This document shows positions 1-8,522 of a stretch of 64,000 bases of DNA, piece by piece. Every line of letters starts with the position of its first letter. The first letter of the stretch is position 1. Origin of the DNA: Bog-756 sp963828385 (GTDB taxonomy: Bacteria > Actinomycetota > Acidimicrobiia > Acidimicrobiales > RAAP-2); assembly GCA_963828385.1 (NCBI GenBank), contig CAWHEF010000002.1:2728001-2792000 (forward strand), read 5' to 3'. The notes under the pieces are model-generated. The model saw only the letters and a program-made list of their open reading frames with translations. It did no database searches and was not told the DNA's origin. A program made the position numbers and the translations under genes.

Positions 1-356
1 TACATCGGCGGACGGAGGAGCCCGTGACGCATCGGCAGTCGCCCGGTCATGATCGACGCTCTCGACGGTGTGCAAGACGGCTCCGAATAGCAGGAGGTGA
101 GCAGCTTCCCCTGACGGGCGAGGCGGTCGATGTTAGGAGTAGGCGCGCCTACCGCCACACCGCCTCCATAGCAGCCGAAGTCGCCCCATCCGACGTCGTC
201 GAAGAGGATCAGGAGCACGTTGGGTTGGCGATCCGAGTCCCTCCGGTACCGGTCGAGAGCCGCACCCGCCCGGTCCTCCTGCTCGGACAGGACGAAGCGC
301 GGCTCGAGGTTGTTTCGGACTCGCGTGGTGGAGGCCACCACTGGATCGTGTGCCAT
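1..356 (-). CDS. Sulfatase (arylsulfatase-like), N-terminal part, cut by window edge
   Basis: The first 118 residues of a sulfatase that runs off the left edge. Residues about 46-62 read PNVLLILFDDVGWGDFG, the opening strand of the alkaline-phosphatase fold, whose Asp53-Asp54 pair binds the metal. C95-T-P-S-R followed by MTGR is the sulfatase signature in which Cys is converted to formylglycine. The family hydrolyses sulfate esters. The ATG at 356 is the only ATG in this frame upstream of the motif. The first 45 residues match no domain I know, and no signal peptide is visible, so cytoplasmic placement is possible. The substrate cannot be told from this fragment. Confidence 0.9.
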   Translation of the reverse strand, partial: MAHDPVVASTTRVRNNLEPRFVLSEQEDRAGAALDRYRRDSDRQPNVLLILFDDVGWGDFGCYGGGVAVGAPTPNIDRLARQGKLLTSCYSEPSCTPSRASIMTGRLPMRHGLLRPPM

Positions 357-499
357 GGATGAAGCCCCCAGTCGCCGGTGTGAGACGTGAAGGGCTGATG
401 ATAACCACACTGATCGGTCGTCGAACCGGAGCGCGCGGTAGGTCGATCTCTGCCTCGAGGTACTCCCGATGACGACTGCCTTTCGACTAGAACTGTCTC

Positions 500-1591
500 G
501 TGAGGCGGTTCCGGTCGATCACGACGAGTGTGACGACCGGCAAGAGCTCATCACTGCGGTCGCCGTACATGCTGGTTCTGTCTCTGGCCATCCTCGGGCT
601 GGTCTTGGCAGCGTGCGGCAGCTCCTCCAGCTCCTCGTCATCAGCGCACCCCCACTCGATCGTCCAACTGGGTGATTCCGTCGCCTCGGGCGAGGGAACG
701 CTGTACGGGTACTCCTACGACTCGACGAGCCAGCGATGGACGGGCGGCGACATCGACGCCGCCTGGCCAGGCCCGTACCCCCTCTGCCATGACTCGCCTT
801 ATGCGTACGGCAACCTGGTGGCAGCAAGTCTGCACTCGGCGTTCTCCCAGTTTGCCTGTACCGGGTCGAGCTTCGAAAACGGCATCGTCGCGCCGCGGAC
901 GAACTCCGGCCTGCTCCCTCAGACCCTGCGCCCTGCGCAGTTCGGCAACTGGTCGACCAAGTCCGATCTGAACGCCGCCTACGATGCGGCCCGTCCTGAT
1001 CTGGTCCTCGTCACTCTGGGCGCAGACGACGTCAAATTCTCCGACATCGTGCGGGCGTGCGTCGAGAGCAACCTGCTCCATACGACACCGTTGCCGTGCA
1101 CTACTGGTGATCCCGGGCCCACCGTGCAGACCGATTTCCTCGGACCGCTACCTGCGGTGCTCCACGATCTCGTCGTCCTCGCCGGTTGGATCGAAGCCCG
1201 TGGCGCCGCCGACCACAAGACACCGAAAGCCGTCTTCACGAACTACTTCAACCCGTTACCAGAGGGGAGGACCAGCTGTCCGGACAGCGACCTGTTGGCC
1301 ACGGCCCAGGTCCAGTACCTTTCCGCCCAGCTGAACCGGCTCAATCAAGGAATCCTTGAGACCATAAACGGATTGCACAAGTCCAACATCGAAGCGGTCG
1401 ACCTCTCGTCGGCCTTCGACGGCCATCGTTGGTGTTCGAAGGACCCGTGGGACTACGGGCTCTCCATCATCAGCCTCAGCAACCCGACGAGCCTTCTTTC
1501 AGCGGCGCCCTTCCATCCCACTCCGCAGGGACAGCGAAAGCTGGCCGAGTTGGTTGAGTCCTCCGTCCAGCGGATGTCCGCGAGTGGTTGA
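500..1591 (+). CDS. SGNH/GDSL-family esterase-like lipoprotein
   Basis: Predicted membrane-anchored hydrolase of the SGNH superfamily. A hydrophobic segment (about residues 24-38) ends in a lipobox L-A-A-C39, followed by Gly and eight serines as a flexible linker. Block I is GDS60 in LGDSVASGEG, a GADD stretch stands where the family has its Gly/Asn motif, and HPTPQG near the C-terminus supplies the catalytic Asp/His-type block. These fit an extracellular esterase or lipase; the substrate is unknown. The frame opens with GTG at 500; an ATG at 569 would start directly at the hydrophobic stretch and lose the Arg-rich n-region, so the GTG is preferred. Stands alone, divergent from the sulfatase. 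Confidence 0.8.
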   Translation: MRRFRSITTSVTTGKSSSLRSPYMLVLSLAILGLVLAACGSSSSSSSSAHPHSIVQLGDSVASGEGTLYGYSYDSTSQRWTGGDIDAAWPGPYPLCHDSPYAYGNLVAASLHSAFSQFACTGSSFENGIVAPRTNSGLLPQTLRPAQFGNWSTKSDLNAAYDAARPDLVLVTLGADDVKFSDIVRACVESNLLHTTPLPCTTGDPGPTVQTDFLGPLPAVLHDLVVLAGWIEARGAADHKTPKAVFTNYFNPLPEGRTSCPDSDLLATAQVQYLSAQLNRLNQGILETINGLHKSNIEAVDLSSAFDGHRWCSKDPWDYGLSIISLSNPTSLLSAAPFHPTPQGQRKLAELVESSVQRMSASG

Positions 1592-1598
1592 CCGGCCG

Positions 1599-3821
1599 TC
1601 AGAGGGCGGCGATGGCCTCGTTGAAGGCGGACGACGGCCGCATGACCGCCTTCACGAGCTGGGAGTCGGGGCGGTAGTAGCCGCCGATGTCGACCGGTTC
1701 CCCCTGGACGGCGAGGAGCTCGTCCACGATGGTCTGCTCCTGGTCGGACAGGGCCTTGGCCAGTGGTGCGAAGACCGTGGCCAGTCCTTCGTCCTCGGTC
1801 TGGGCAGCGAGCTCCCGGGCCCAGTAGAGCGCCAGGTAGAAGTGGCTGCCCCGGTTGTCGATGCCACCCAGCTTCCGGGTCGGCGACTTGTCGGCTTCGA
1901 GGAATGTGCCCGTCGCCCGGTCGAGGGAGTCGGCGAGCACCCGGGCCGCCGCATTGCCGGCCAGGTCGGCCATGAGCTCGAAGCTCGCCGCCAGCGCGAG
2001 GAACTCACCCAGACTGTCCCACCGCAGGTAGTTCTCTCGTAGCAACTGCTGAACGTGCTTGGGCGCCGAGCCCCCGGCGCCGGTCTCGAACAGCCCACCG
2101 CCGCTGAGCAGCGGAACGACGGACAGCATCTTGGCGCTCGTCCCGAGCTCCAGGATCGGGAACAGGTCGGTCAGGTAGTCGCGCAGGACATTGCCGGTCA
2201 CCGAGATGGTGTCCAGTCCGTCGCGGATGCGCTCGAGAGAGAACGCGGTCGCTTCCTCGGGGGGCATGATCTCGATGTCGAGGCCGTCGGTGTCCTGCTC
2301 CGCCAGGTACGCGGTGACCTTGGCGATCAGGTTGGCGTCGTGTGCCCGTCGCTCGTCGAGCCAGAACACCGCCGGGTCGCCGGTGGCGCGCGCCCGCCTC
2401 ACGGCGAGGTTCACCCAGTCGCGGATGGGCAGGTCCTTCGTCTGGCACATCCGGAACACGTCACCGGCACGCATCTCCTGGCGGAGGACGACATCGCCAT
2501 TGTCATCGACCACCTGGACGGTACCGTCCACCGGAACCTCGAAGGTCTTGTCGTGGCTGCCGTACTCTTCGGCTGCTTGGGCCATGAGCCCGACGTTCGA
2601 TACCGAGCCCATGGTCGCGGGGTCGTAGGCGCCGTGCGCCCGGCAGTCGTCGATCACCACCTGGTAGACCCCGGCGTAGCAGTGGTCGGGGATCACGGCC
2701 AGGGTGTCGGCCTCGTTGCCGTCGGGTCCCCACATGTGGCCCGAGTTCCGGATCATGGCCGGCATCGAGGCGTCGACGATGACGTCGCTCGGGACGTGCA
2801 GGTTGGTGATGCCCCGGTCGGAGTCGACCATGGCGAGAGCCGGACCCTCGGCCAGCTCGGCGACGAAGGACGCCCTGATCTCCGCTCCCTCGGCGAGCGA
2901 CCCCAGACCTTCGAGGATGGCCCCGAGCCCGTCGTTCGGGCTCAGGTCGGCGGCGGCCAACACCTCCCCATAGCGGGCGAACGTCTCGGCGAAGAACGCC
3001 CGGACCACACGTCCGAAGATGATCGGATCCGAGACCTTCATCATCGTCGCCTTCAAGTGGACGGAGAACAGCACGTCCTCGGCCTTGGCCCGGACGATCT
3101 GGTCGATGAGGAACTGGTCCAGGGCCGCCACTTCCATGACGGAGGCATCGACGACCTCTCCGGTCAACACCGGGATCGACTCCCGCATGACGGTCACCGT
3201 CCCGTCGCCGGCAACGAGCTCGATGCGCAGCGTCCCCGGCTCGGAGACCACGGCCGACTGCTCGGTGGACCGGAAGTCGCCGGAGCGCATGTGGGCCACA
3301 TTGGTCCTGGAATCGCCGTTCCAGGCTCCCATCCGATGGGGATGGGACCGGGCGTAGCGCTTCACCGAGGCGGGGGCCCGCCTGTCCGAGTTTCCCTGGC
3401 GAAGCACCGGGTTGACGGCGCTTCCGAGGACCCTGTCGAAGCGGGCCCGCACGTCCCGGTCCTCGTCCGAGGCGGGGTCGTCCGGGTAGTCGGGCACGGC
3501 GTAGCCCTTGGCCTGGAGCTCGGCCACGGCCGCTTTCAGCTGGGGGACCGAGGCCGAGATGTTCGGCAGCTTGATGATGTTCGCTTCGGGCGTCTCCGTC
3601 AGCGCGCCGAGCTCGGAGAGCGCGTCACCGACGCGCTGGTCGGCGTCGAGCCACTCGGAAAATCCGGCCAGGATCCGTCCGGCGAGTGAGATGTCCCGGC
3701 TCTCGACCCGGATGCCGGCCGCACCGGCGAAGGCCTCCACGATGGGCAGGAACGAGGCGGTAGCGAGGGCAGGGGCCTCGTCGGTATGGGTGTAGATGAT
3801 GGTCGGTTCGGTCAATGGCAC
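1599..3821 (-). CDS. icd: Isocitrate dehydrogenase (NADP+), monomeric type
   Basis: Oxidative decarboxylation of isocitrate to 2-oxoglutarate with NADP+ in the TCA cycle. At 740 residues it has the size of the monomeric class, and it carries that class's strongly conserved stretches, for example NPVLRQGNSDRRAP, KRYARSHPHRMGAW and DFRSTEQS. The frame is open upstream to 3950 but would run into mdh. The GTG at 3821 gives the usual N-terminus (PLTEPTIIYTHTDEAP) and leaves 43 bases after the mdh stop, so it is chosen. It lies behind mdh on the same strand, and the two TCA dehydrogenases are probably cotranscribed. Confidence 0.95.
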   Translation of the reverse strand: MPLTEPTIIYTHTDEAPALATASFLPIVEAFAGAAGIRVESRDISLAGRILAGFSEWLDADQRVGDALSELGALTETPEANIIKLPNISASVPQLKAAVAELQAKGYAVPDYPDDPASDEDRDVRARFDRVLGSAVNPVLRQGNSDRRAPASVKRYARSHPHRMGAWNGDSRTNVAHMRSGDFRSTEQSAVVSEPGTLRIELVAGDGTVTVMRESIPVLTGEVVDASVMEVAALDQFLIDQIVRAKAEDVLFSVHLKATMMKVSDPIIFGRVVRAFFAETFARYGEVLAAADLSPNDGLGAILEGLGSLAEGAEIRASFVAELAEGPALAMVDSDRGITNLHVPSDVIVDASMPAMIRNSGHMWGPDGNEADTLAVIPDHCYAGVYQVVIDDCRAHGAYDPATMGSVSNVGLMAQAAEEYGSHDKTFEVPVDGTVQVVDDNGDVVLRQEMRAGDVFRMCQTKDLPIRDWVNLAVRRARATGDPAVFWLDERRAHDANLIAKVTAYLAEQDTDGLDIEIMPPEEATAFSLERIRDGLDTISVTGNVLRDYLTDLFPILELGTSAKMLSVVPLLSGGGLFETGAGGSAPKHVQQLLRENYLRWDSLGEFLALAASFELMADLAGNAAARVLADSLDRATGTFLEADKSPTRKLGGIDNRGSHFYLALYWARELAAQTEDEGLATVFAPLAKALSDQEQTIVDELLAVQGEPVDIGGYYRPDSQLVKAVMRPSSAFNEAIAAL

Positions 3822-3864
3822 TCCGCTTCGCGCAACGGACGGGGGCCGGCACCCCGATCGGGGC

Positions 3865-4857
3865 TCAGGCCAGCAGCTCGGCCACTTCGGACCGCTCCGA
3901 CTCGAGCTCCTCGGTGGTGATCCGGATCCGCTCTGTTGCGAACTCGTCATGGCCGAGCCCCTCGACCACGGTCCATCCTCCGGTGCCGTCTGACCGCACC
4001 GGAAAGCCGAATTGGAGGCCCTCGGGGACTCCGTACTCGCCCCGAGACACGACGGCGAGTGACGTGCAGTCGTCTACGGGGGTGGCGGTGCGGATGCTGA
4101 CCACCGAGTCGACGGCGGCGTTGGCCGCCGAGGCCGCCGACGAGAGGCCCCGGGCCTCGATGATCGCCGCCCCCCGCTTCTGCACGGTGGTCAGGAACTC
4201 GCCTCGCAGCCAAGTCGGGTCCTCGATGACCTCGGGGGCCGGCTTCCCGTCGATGAGGGCATGGGCGAAGTCGGGGAACTGGGTGGCCGAATGGTTGCCC
4301 CAGATGGCGACGTTCGTGACCGAGGAGACCGGCACCTTTGCCCGTTGGGCCAGCTGGCTCTTGGCCCGGTTCTCGTCGAGCCTGGTCATGGCGAAGAAGC
4401 GGTCGGCGGGGACGTCCGGCGCGTTGGACCGGGCGATCAGGCAGTTGGTGTTGCAGGGATTGCCGACCACCAGGATGCGCACGTCGGAGGCGGCGTTGGC
4501 GGCGATGGCCCGGCCCTGAGGTCCGAAGATCCCCCCGTTGACGGTGAGCAGGTCCCCTCGCTCCATGCCTGCCTTGCGGGGGATGGAGCCGACGAGGAGG
4601 GCCCAGGAGCTCCCGTCGAAAGCGGTGTCGAGATCGGTCGTGGTCACGATGTCGCTGACGAGGGGGAAGGCGCAGTCGTCGATCTCCATGACCACCCCCT
4701 CGAGCGCCTTCATGCCCGGCTCGATCTCGAGCAGGCGGAGGACGACGGGCTGGTCCGGCCCGAGGAGCTGGCCCGAGGCGATCCGGAACAGGAGGGAGTA
4801 ACCGATCTGGCCGGCGGCACCGGTCACGGTCACCTGGACGGGGGAGGTGGCTGCCAT
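3865..4857 (-). CDS. mdh: Malate dehydrogenase
   Basis: Interconverts malate and oxaloacetate with NAD(H) in the cytosol. The 330 residues start with VTVTGAAGQIGYSLLFR, the dinucleotide-binding loop of the cytosolic-type MDH group. GNPCNTNCLIA and WGNHSATQFPDF follow, the latter with the catalytic His. Length and motifs are normal. It precedes icd by 43 bases in a TCA pair. Upstream lies the stop of the VapC-like gene, 51 bases away. Confidence 0.96.
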   Translation of the reverse strand: MAATSPVQVTVTGAAGQIGYSLLFRIASGQLLGPDQPVVLRLLEIEPGMKALEGVVMEIDDCAFPLVSDIVTTTDLDTAFDGSSWALLVGSIPRKAGMERGDLLTVNGGIFGPQGRAIAANAASDVRILVVGNPCNTNCLIARSNAPDVPADRFFAMTRLDENRAKSQLAQRAKVPVSSVTNVAIWGNHSATQFPDFAHALIDGKPAPEVIEDPTWLRGEFLTTVQKRGAAIIEARGLSSAASAANAAVDSVVSIRTATPVDDCTSLAVVSRGEYGVPEGLQFGFPVRSDGTGGWTVVEGLGHDEFATERIRITTEELESERSEVAELLA

Positions 4858-4908
4858 GGCAGCCGAGGCTAATCCGACCGTTTCGGCACGGTCGAACCGG
4901 CCGTCCGC

Positions 4909-5320
4909 CTACACCTCGACGACGTCTACGACGCCGTCGAGCCCCCGGAAGTCCTCCGGGTTCCGTGTGATGAGCGGCAGCCCGGCCGCGCACGCCGTGG
5001 CGGCGATCAGGAGGTCCACCGCCCGCGCCCCTCGCGGCTTGTGACCCATGGCCGTGGCCGTGGCGTAGACCCTGCCGTAGGCCGCGTGCGGCGTCGGCGC
5101 CAAACGGTACGGGATCGAACGCTGCCTCGGTGCGCTGGAGCCGGTCCTGTCGCCGCGCCCGTTCCGAGGGGTCGGTCGTGGCGTGAGGCCCGGCTGCGAG
5201 CTCGGCGAGCGTGATGGCGCTGATCGCCAGCTCGGGGGGCAGCTGGTCAGCCCTCAAGTGCTCGAGATCCACGACGACCGAGGTGTCGACGAGTGCTCGA
5301 GTGGGGGCCAAGTCAGGCAC
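4909..5320 (-). pseudogene. vapC: VapC-like PIN-domain toxin, frameshifted as sequenced
   Basis: PIN-domain ribonuclease toxin of a type II pair. The N-terminal frame reads ALVDTSVVVDLEHL with the first acidic residue and ITLAELAAG with the second. The C-terminal frame reads AVDLLIAATACAAGLPLITRNPEDF with the other acidic positions. The frames join near 5090-5096 if one base of a GCGGCC run is removed (FGADAARAYGRVYA), giving 136 residues, normal for VapC. The GTG start overlaps the antitoxin stop by 8 bases, so translation is coupled. All four acidic positions survive, so a sequence error is at least as likely as real inactivation. Confidence 0.75.
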
Positions 5321-5564
5321 GCGGCGTGACCTCCTGCGAACCGACAGCGTCCAGGTCGCGCCGGAGCTGGCCGTAGTCGACTCGTGGAGCACCGCGGAAG
5401 ACGGCGAGCGCGGCCTCGGTGCTGACGAACCGGTGCCGGTGCAATGGTGCGAGCTCGCCGACCGGGGTTCCGTTGCGGGTGACGACGTACGTTTCGCCGC
5501 GATCCAGACCGCGCATGATCTGGCCACTGTCATTGCGGAGCTGGCGCTGGGTGATCTCTTTCAT
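5313..5564 (-). CDS. Phd/YefM-type antitoxin of the VapBC-like pair
   Basis: An 83-residue protein beginning MKEITQRQLRNDSGQIMRGL, typical of the Phd/YefM DNA-binding fold, followed by TYVVTRNGTPVGELAPL. It should bind and neutralise the PIN toxin encoded just downstream and repress their shared promoter. The ATG at 5564 is preferred over upstream alternatives because a TACGAT -10 box sits 6 bases before it, which suggests a leaderless mRNA. Its stop overlaps the toxin start. Confidence 0.85.
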   Translation of the reverse strand: MKEITQRQLRNDSGQIMRGLDRGETYVVTRNGTPVGELAPLHRHRFVSTEAALAVFRGAPRVDYGQLRRDLDAVGSQEVTPRA

Positions 5565-5570
5565 GGTTTG

Positions 5571-5576
5571 ATCGTA
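5571..5576 (-). promoter_or_regulatory. Candidate -10 box of a leaderless antitoxin transcript
   Basis: TACGAT on the minus strand followed by only six bases before the antitoxin ATG. This is the spacing expected when transcription starts at or next to the start codon, common in actinobacteria. No convincing -35 is visible, and no Shine-Dalgarno sequence precedes the ATG. Confidence 0.4.
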
Positions 5577-5625
5577 GCACGGCGTGCGACAGCCGACCGG
5601 AGGCACTGCTCCCTACATTGGAGCC

Positions 5626-6381
5626 ATGTCGATCTCCGATGAAGTGCGCCGATACTGGGACGAGGACAGTGCCGTCTACGACAGCGTGCCCCACCATCAT
5701 CCGATCGATCCCGGCGAGCAGGCAGCCTGGTCGGCGGCGCTGGCCGACCTCCTGCCGCCGGCTCCCGCCAGAATTCTCGACTGCGGCGCCGGCACCGGGT
5801 TCCTGGCCCTCAACTGCGCCCGGCTCGGCCACCGGGTGACGGCGCTCGACATCTCGCCGGGCATGTTGCAGCGACTCGAGGCCAAGGCCGAGGCGAACGG
5901 GCTCGAGATCGAGATCGTGGAAGGTGCCGCCGAGCGTCCTCCGTCGGGTCCCTTCGACGTCGTCATGGAGCGGCACCTCGTCTGGACGCTTCCCGATCCT
6001 GTGACGACACTGCGCGCATGGCGAGCCGTTGCCCCCGACGGCCGCCTCGTCCTCTTCGAGGGCATCTGGGGCTCAGTCGATCCGGTCGAGCAGCTGCGAC
6101 GGTCCGCCCGGGGGGCCTGGTCGAGGGTCTCCCGCCTCCGGGGGACAGCACCGGCGCATAGGGGTCACCATGCCGAGTACCCATCCGAGCTCTGTGCCCG
6201 GATGCCCCTGGGCGCAGGCACGACCCCGGAGGCCGTGGTCGAGGTGGTCAGGGACGCCGGGTGGCCGGCACCGAGGTTGCACCGTCTCCGGGACATCGAG
6301 TGGGTTGCGGCGCGCCGTCTTCCACTCGTCGAGCGTGTGCTCGGGGTGCCCCCACGCTTCGTCGTCGTCGCCGGGAACTAG
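5626..6381 (+). CDS. Class I SAM-dependent methyltransferase
   Basis: 251 residues with a Rossmann methyltransferase core. ARILDCGAGTGFLALNCARLG is motif I for SAM binding. VTALDISPGML carries the acidic motif II residue, and FDVVMERHLVWTLPDP is motif IV. It belongs to the broad UbiE/Methyltransf_11 group; the substrate is not identifiable. The ATG at 5626 follows GGAG and is used instead of the in-frame upstream codon at 5584. It diverges from the antitoxin and converges with metF, the two stops lying 12 bases apart. Confidence 0.8.
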   Translation: MSISDEVRRYWDEDSAVYDSVPHHHPIDPGEQAAWSAALADLLPPAPARILDCGAGTGFLALNCARLGHRVTALDISPGMLQRLEAKAEANGLEIEIVEGAAERPPSGPFDVVMERHLVWTLPDPVTTLRAWRAVAPDGRLVLFEGIWGSVDPVEQLRRSARGAWSRVSRLRGTAPAHRGHHAEYPSELCARMPLGAGTTPEAVVEVVRDAGWPAPRLHRLRDIEWVAARRLPLVERVLGVPPRFVVVAGN

Positions 6382-6393
6382 GCCGGTCGTCCC

Positions 6394-7263
6394 TCATGGC
6401 TTGCCGAGATCGAGGGAGGCGTAGATCTCCCTCGTGGCGCTCGACCGGTTGAGCGTGTAGAAGTGCAATCCCGGCACGCCCCCCTCGAGCAGCTGCCGGC
6501 ACAGGTCGATGGCGATGGCCACCCCCTCGTGGCGGACCTCCTCCCTGCCCCCACGACGGTCGGCGGCCTCGAGCCGGTCGACCATCCACGGTGGCACCGC
6601 CGCACCCATCGTGGCCATGCGGGGCACGGACGCCAGGTTCGTCACCGGCATGATGCCCGGCAGCACCGGCTTGTCGACGCCGCGAGAGACCAGGTCGTCG
6701 ACGAGAGATGTGTACTCGGGCGCCTCGAAGAAGAACTGGGTGACACCGAAGTCGGCCAGCCTCAGCTTGGCGGCGAGGAAGTCGCGGTCAGCCGCGAGGT
6801 CGGCAGAGAGGGGATGCCCGGCGGGCTGGGCCGCCACCCCCACCGAGAACCCCCCGACCGCCCGGGCCAGCTCGACCAGTTGTGAGGCGTGGGCCAGCTC
6901 GCCGACGGCGTCGTCCGGGTCGGCCGGAGGGTCGCCGCCCAGGGCCATCAGGTTCTCGACCCCGGCCTTGCGGTAGGCGACCAGGATGTCGGCCAGCTCG
7001 AGGCGGGTGTGGGCCACGCAGATCAGATGGGCCATGGGCACGAGGGTGGTCGTGCGCAGCATGCCGGTCACCAGGTCGAAGGTCCTCTTCCGCGACTCGG
7101 CACCACCCCGGTAGGTGACCGACACGAACGACGGCCCGAGCGGCTCGAGCTCGCGGAGTGTTCGTACGAGGGTCGCCTGCTCGGCATCGGTCTTCGGCGG
7201 GAAGAACTCGAACGAGTACGTCCGCCCCTTGGCCAGCAGGTCGGCGATGCGGGTCATGGTCAC
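6394..7263 (-). CDS. metF: 5,10-methylenetetrahydrofolate reductase
   Basis: FAD enzyme reducing methylenetetrahydrofolate to 5-methyltetrahydrofolate for methionine synthesis. 289 residues, normal for bacterial MetF. Family hallmarks are TYSFEFFPPKTDAEQ near the N-terminus with the catalytic Glu, SVTYRGGAESRKRTFDLV, and LMALGGDPP. It is the last gene of the minus-strand run purN-purH-folD-cupin-Thr-rich protein-metF, which fits one-carbon metabolism. Confidence 0.95.
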   Translation of the reverse strand: MTMTRIADLLAKGRTYSFEFFPPKTDAEQATLVRTLRELEPLGPSFVSVTYRGGAESRKRTFDLVTGMLRTTTLVPMAHLICVAHTRLELADILVAYRKAGVENLMALGGDPPADPDDAVGELAHASQLVELARAVGGFSVGVAAQPAGHPLSADLAADRDFLAAKLRLADFGVTQFFFEAPEYTSLVDDLVSRGVDKPVLPGIMPVTNLASVPRMATMGAAVPPWMVDRLEAADRRGGREEVRHEGVAIAIDLCRQLLEGGVPGLHFYTLNRSSATREIYASLDLGKP

Positions 7264-7308
7264 GAAAGCCTACTTCCCGTCCCTGCTCGAGTCCCAGGGG
7301 GGCCGGTG

Positions 7309-8115
7309 TCAGCGCCGCCTCTTCCCCGAGCTCGTCCGGGTGGAGAGGCGGGCGAGGGCGGTGCGCAGCTCGGCGTCCCGGGTCCGCTTCGCCTCGTCGG
7401 CCTCGGCCAGCTGGATCCCGGTGGGTGCAGCCGTCCCCGCCCGCAGCAGGCGGTCTGCTTCGACGGCGAAGGCCAGCCCCCGCAGCGAGTTGGCGGCCGA
7501 CGTGGTGAGGTCGGCGGCCTCGTCGTCGGGTGCTGACCGGGCCGCCTGGTCGAGGGCGGTGGCGGCCCGCTCGGCCTGGAGGCCCACCGCCCCACGCACC
7601 TCGGAGTCCGGCGAGGCGGCGTTGCCCGACAGCAGCGACTGCCGGGCCAGCTGGGCGTCGGCCAGGGCCGGGGTGACCGCCCGGTGCCAGGTGGACTCGG
7701 CGGCCAGCCGGCGGCGCCGCACGAGCAGGACGATGACCACGATGATGAGCAGGACGAGCACCACGATCAGGACGATCAGCCCGACCGGCACCGACGAGGA
7801 GGTGTTGGTGGCCGGGGTGGTCGTCGTGGTCGACCTCGGAACCCTGGTCGAGCTCGTCGTAGTGTGGGGCACGGTCGACGTGGTGGGAGCCACCGTCGTC
7901 GTGGTCGTTGGCGCGGTGGTCGTCGTCGTGGGAGCGACGGTGGTGGTGGTGGTCGACTGGTCGGTCGTGGTCGTGTCCACCAGTCGGGCGTGCACGGCCA
8001 CTCCGACGCCGCCAGATGCGGAGAGCGCACCGGCCGACGAGGGGGCACAGAGGCACACCGATACGGCGGCGACGGCCAGTGCCGGCCCGCAGCGCCCGAT
8101 CCGTCGTCCCCTCAT
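7309..8115 (-). CDS. Thr-rich single-pass membrane protein, function unknown
   Basis: 268 residues. A signal peptide (about 1-30) is followed by a short outside segment and then a long Thr/Pro/Val-rich spacer (about 47-105). One strong transmembrane helix (VPVGLIVLIVVLVLLIIVVIV, about 109-131) ends in RRRR, and a roughly 135-residue Ala/Arg-rich, probably helical, cytoplasmic tail follows. The layout suggests a wall-spanning stalk with an inside domain. No catalytic motif is seen. Its ATG overlaps the cupin stop by 4 bases, so it belongs to the folate/purine operon although its role there is unexplained. Confidence 0.7.
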   Translation of the reverse strand: MRGRRIGRCGPALAVAAVSVCLCAPSSAGALSASGGVGVAVHARLVDTTTTDQSTTTTTVAPTTTTTAPTTTTTVAPTTSTVPHTTTSSTRVPRSTTTTTPATNTSSSVPVGLIVLIVVLVLLIIVVIVLLVRRRRLAAESTWHRAVTPALADAQLARQSLLSGNAASPDSEVRGAVGLQAERAATALDQAARSAPDDEAADLTTSAANSLRGLAFAVEADRLLRAGTAAPTGIQLAEADEAKRTRDAELRTALARLSTRTSSGKRRR

Positions 8116-8522
8116 GTGCCGGCCCTCCCGAAGTCGTCCTCGAGGCGCACGATGTCGTCCTCACCGAAGTACTCACCGTGCTGGACCTCGACGAACACCA
8201 GGGGTTCGTCCCCCACGTTCTCGACGCGGTGGGCGCATCCCACCGGGATGTCGATCGCCGTGCCGGTGGTGACCTCCCGGGCCACCCCGTCCAGCGTTGC
8301 ACAGGCCCGGCCGGAAACGACGAACCAGTGCTCGGCCCGACGGTGGTGTCGTTGGTAGCTGAGCCGCCGGCCGGGCGCGACCTCGATCCGCTTCACCTTG
8401 TGGGAGGCGCCGTCGTCGAGGACGGTGAAGCTCCCCCATGGACGCTGCTCTCTGCCCGGCTCTTCGCGCTGACCAGCCGGTCCGTCATCGTCCCCTGGAC
8501 CCGTGCCCGCCTGCACGTTCAC
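8112..8522 (-). CDS. Cupin protein, mannose-6-phosphate isomerase/GMP C-terminal-like
   Basis: 136-residue single-domain cupin. RPWGSFTVLDDG, VAPGRRLSYQRHHRRAEHWFVVSG and IPVGCAHRVENVGDEPLVFVEVQHG match the C-terminal cupin of mannose-6-phosphate isomerase/GDP-mannose pyrophosphorylase-type enzymes, with the His/His/Glu metal ligands visible. The GTG at 8522 overlaps the folD TGA by 4 bases, which sets the start; upstream codons would lie inside folD. It may be a stand-alone sugar-phosphate isomerase or a sugar-binding cupin, and the sequence does not decide. Confidence 0.75.
   Translation of the reverse strand: MNVQAGTGPGDDDGPAGQREEPGREQRPWGSFTVLDDGASHKVKRIEVAPGRRLSYQRHHRRAEHWFVVSGRACATLDGVAREVTTGTAIDIPVGCAHRVENVGDEPLVFVEVQHGEYFGEDDIVRLEDDFGRAGT

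Noticed and set aside
2055..3689. Long plus-strand open frame opposite icd (544 codons), and similar ones opposite groEL (27086-29071), guaB3 (24138-25271) and pcrA (21182-22627)
   Set aside because: They are antisense shadows of high-GC genes. Their translations are His/Arg/Gly-rich with no domain, and the opposite strand carries well-known proteins.
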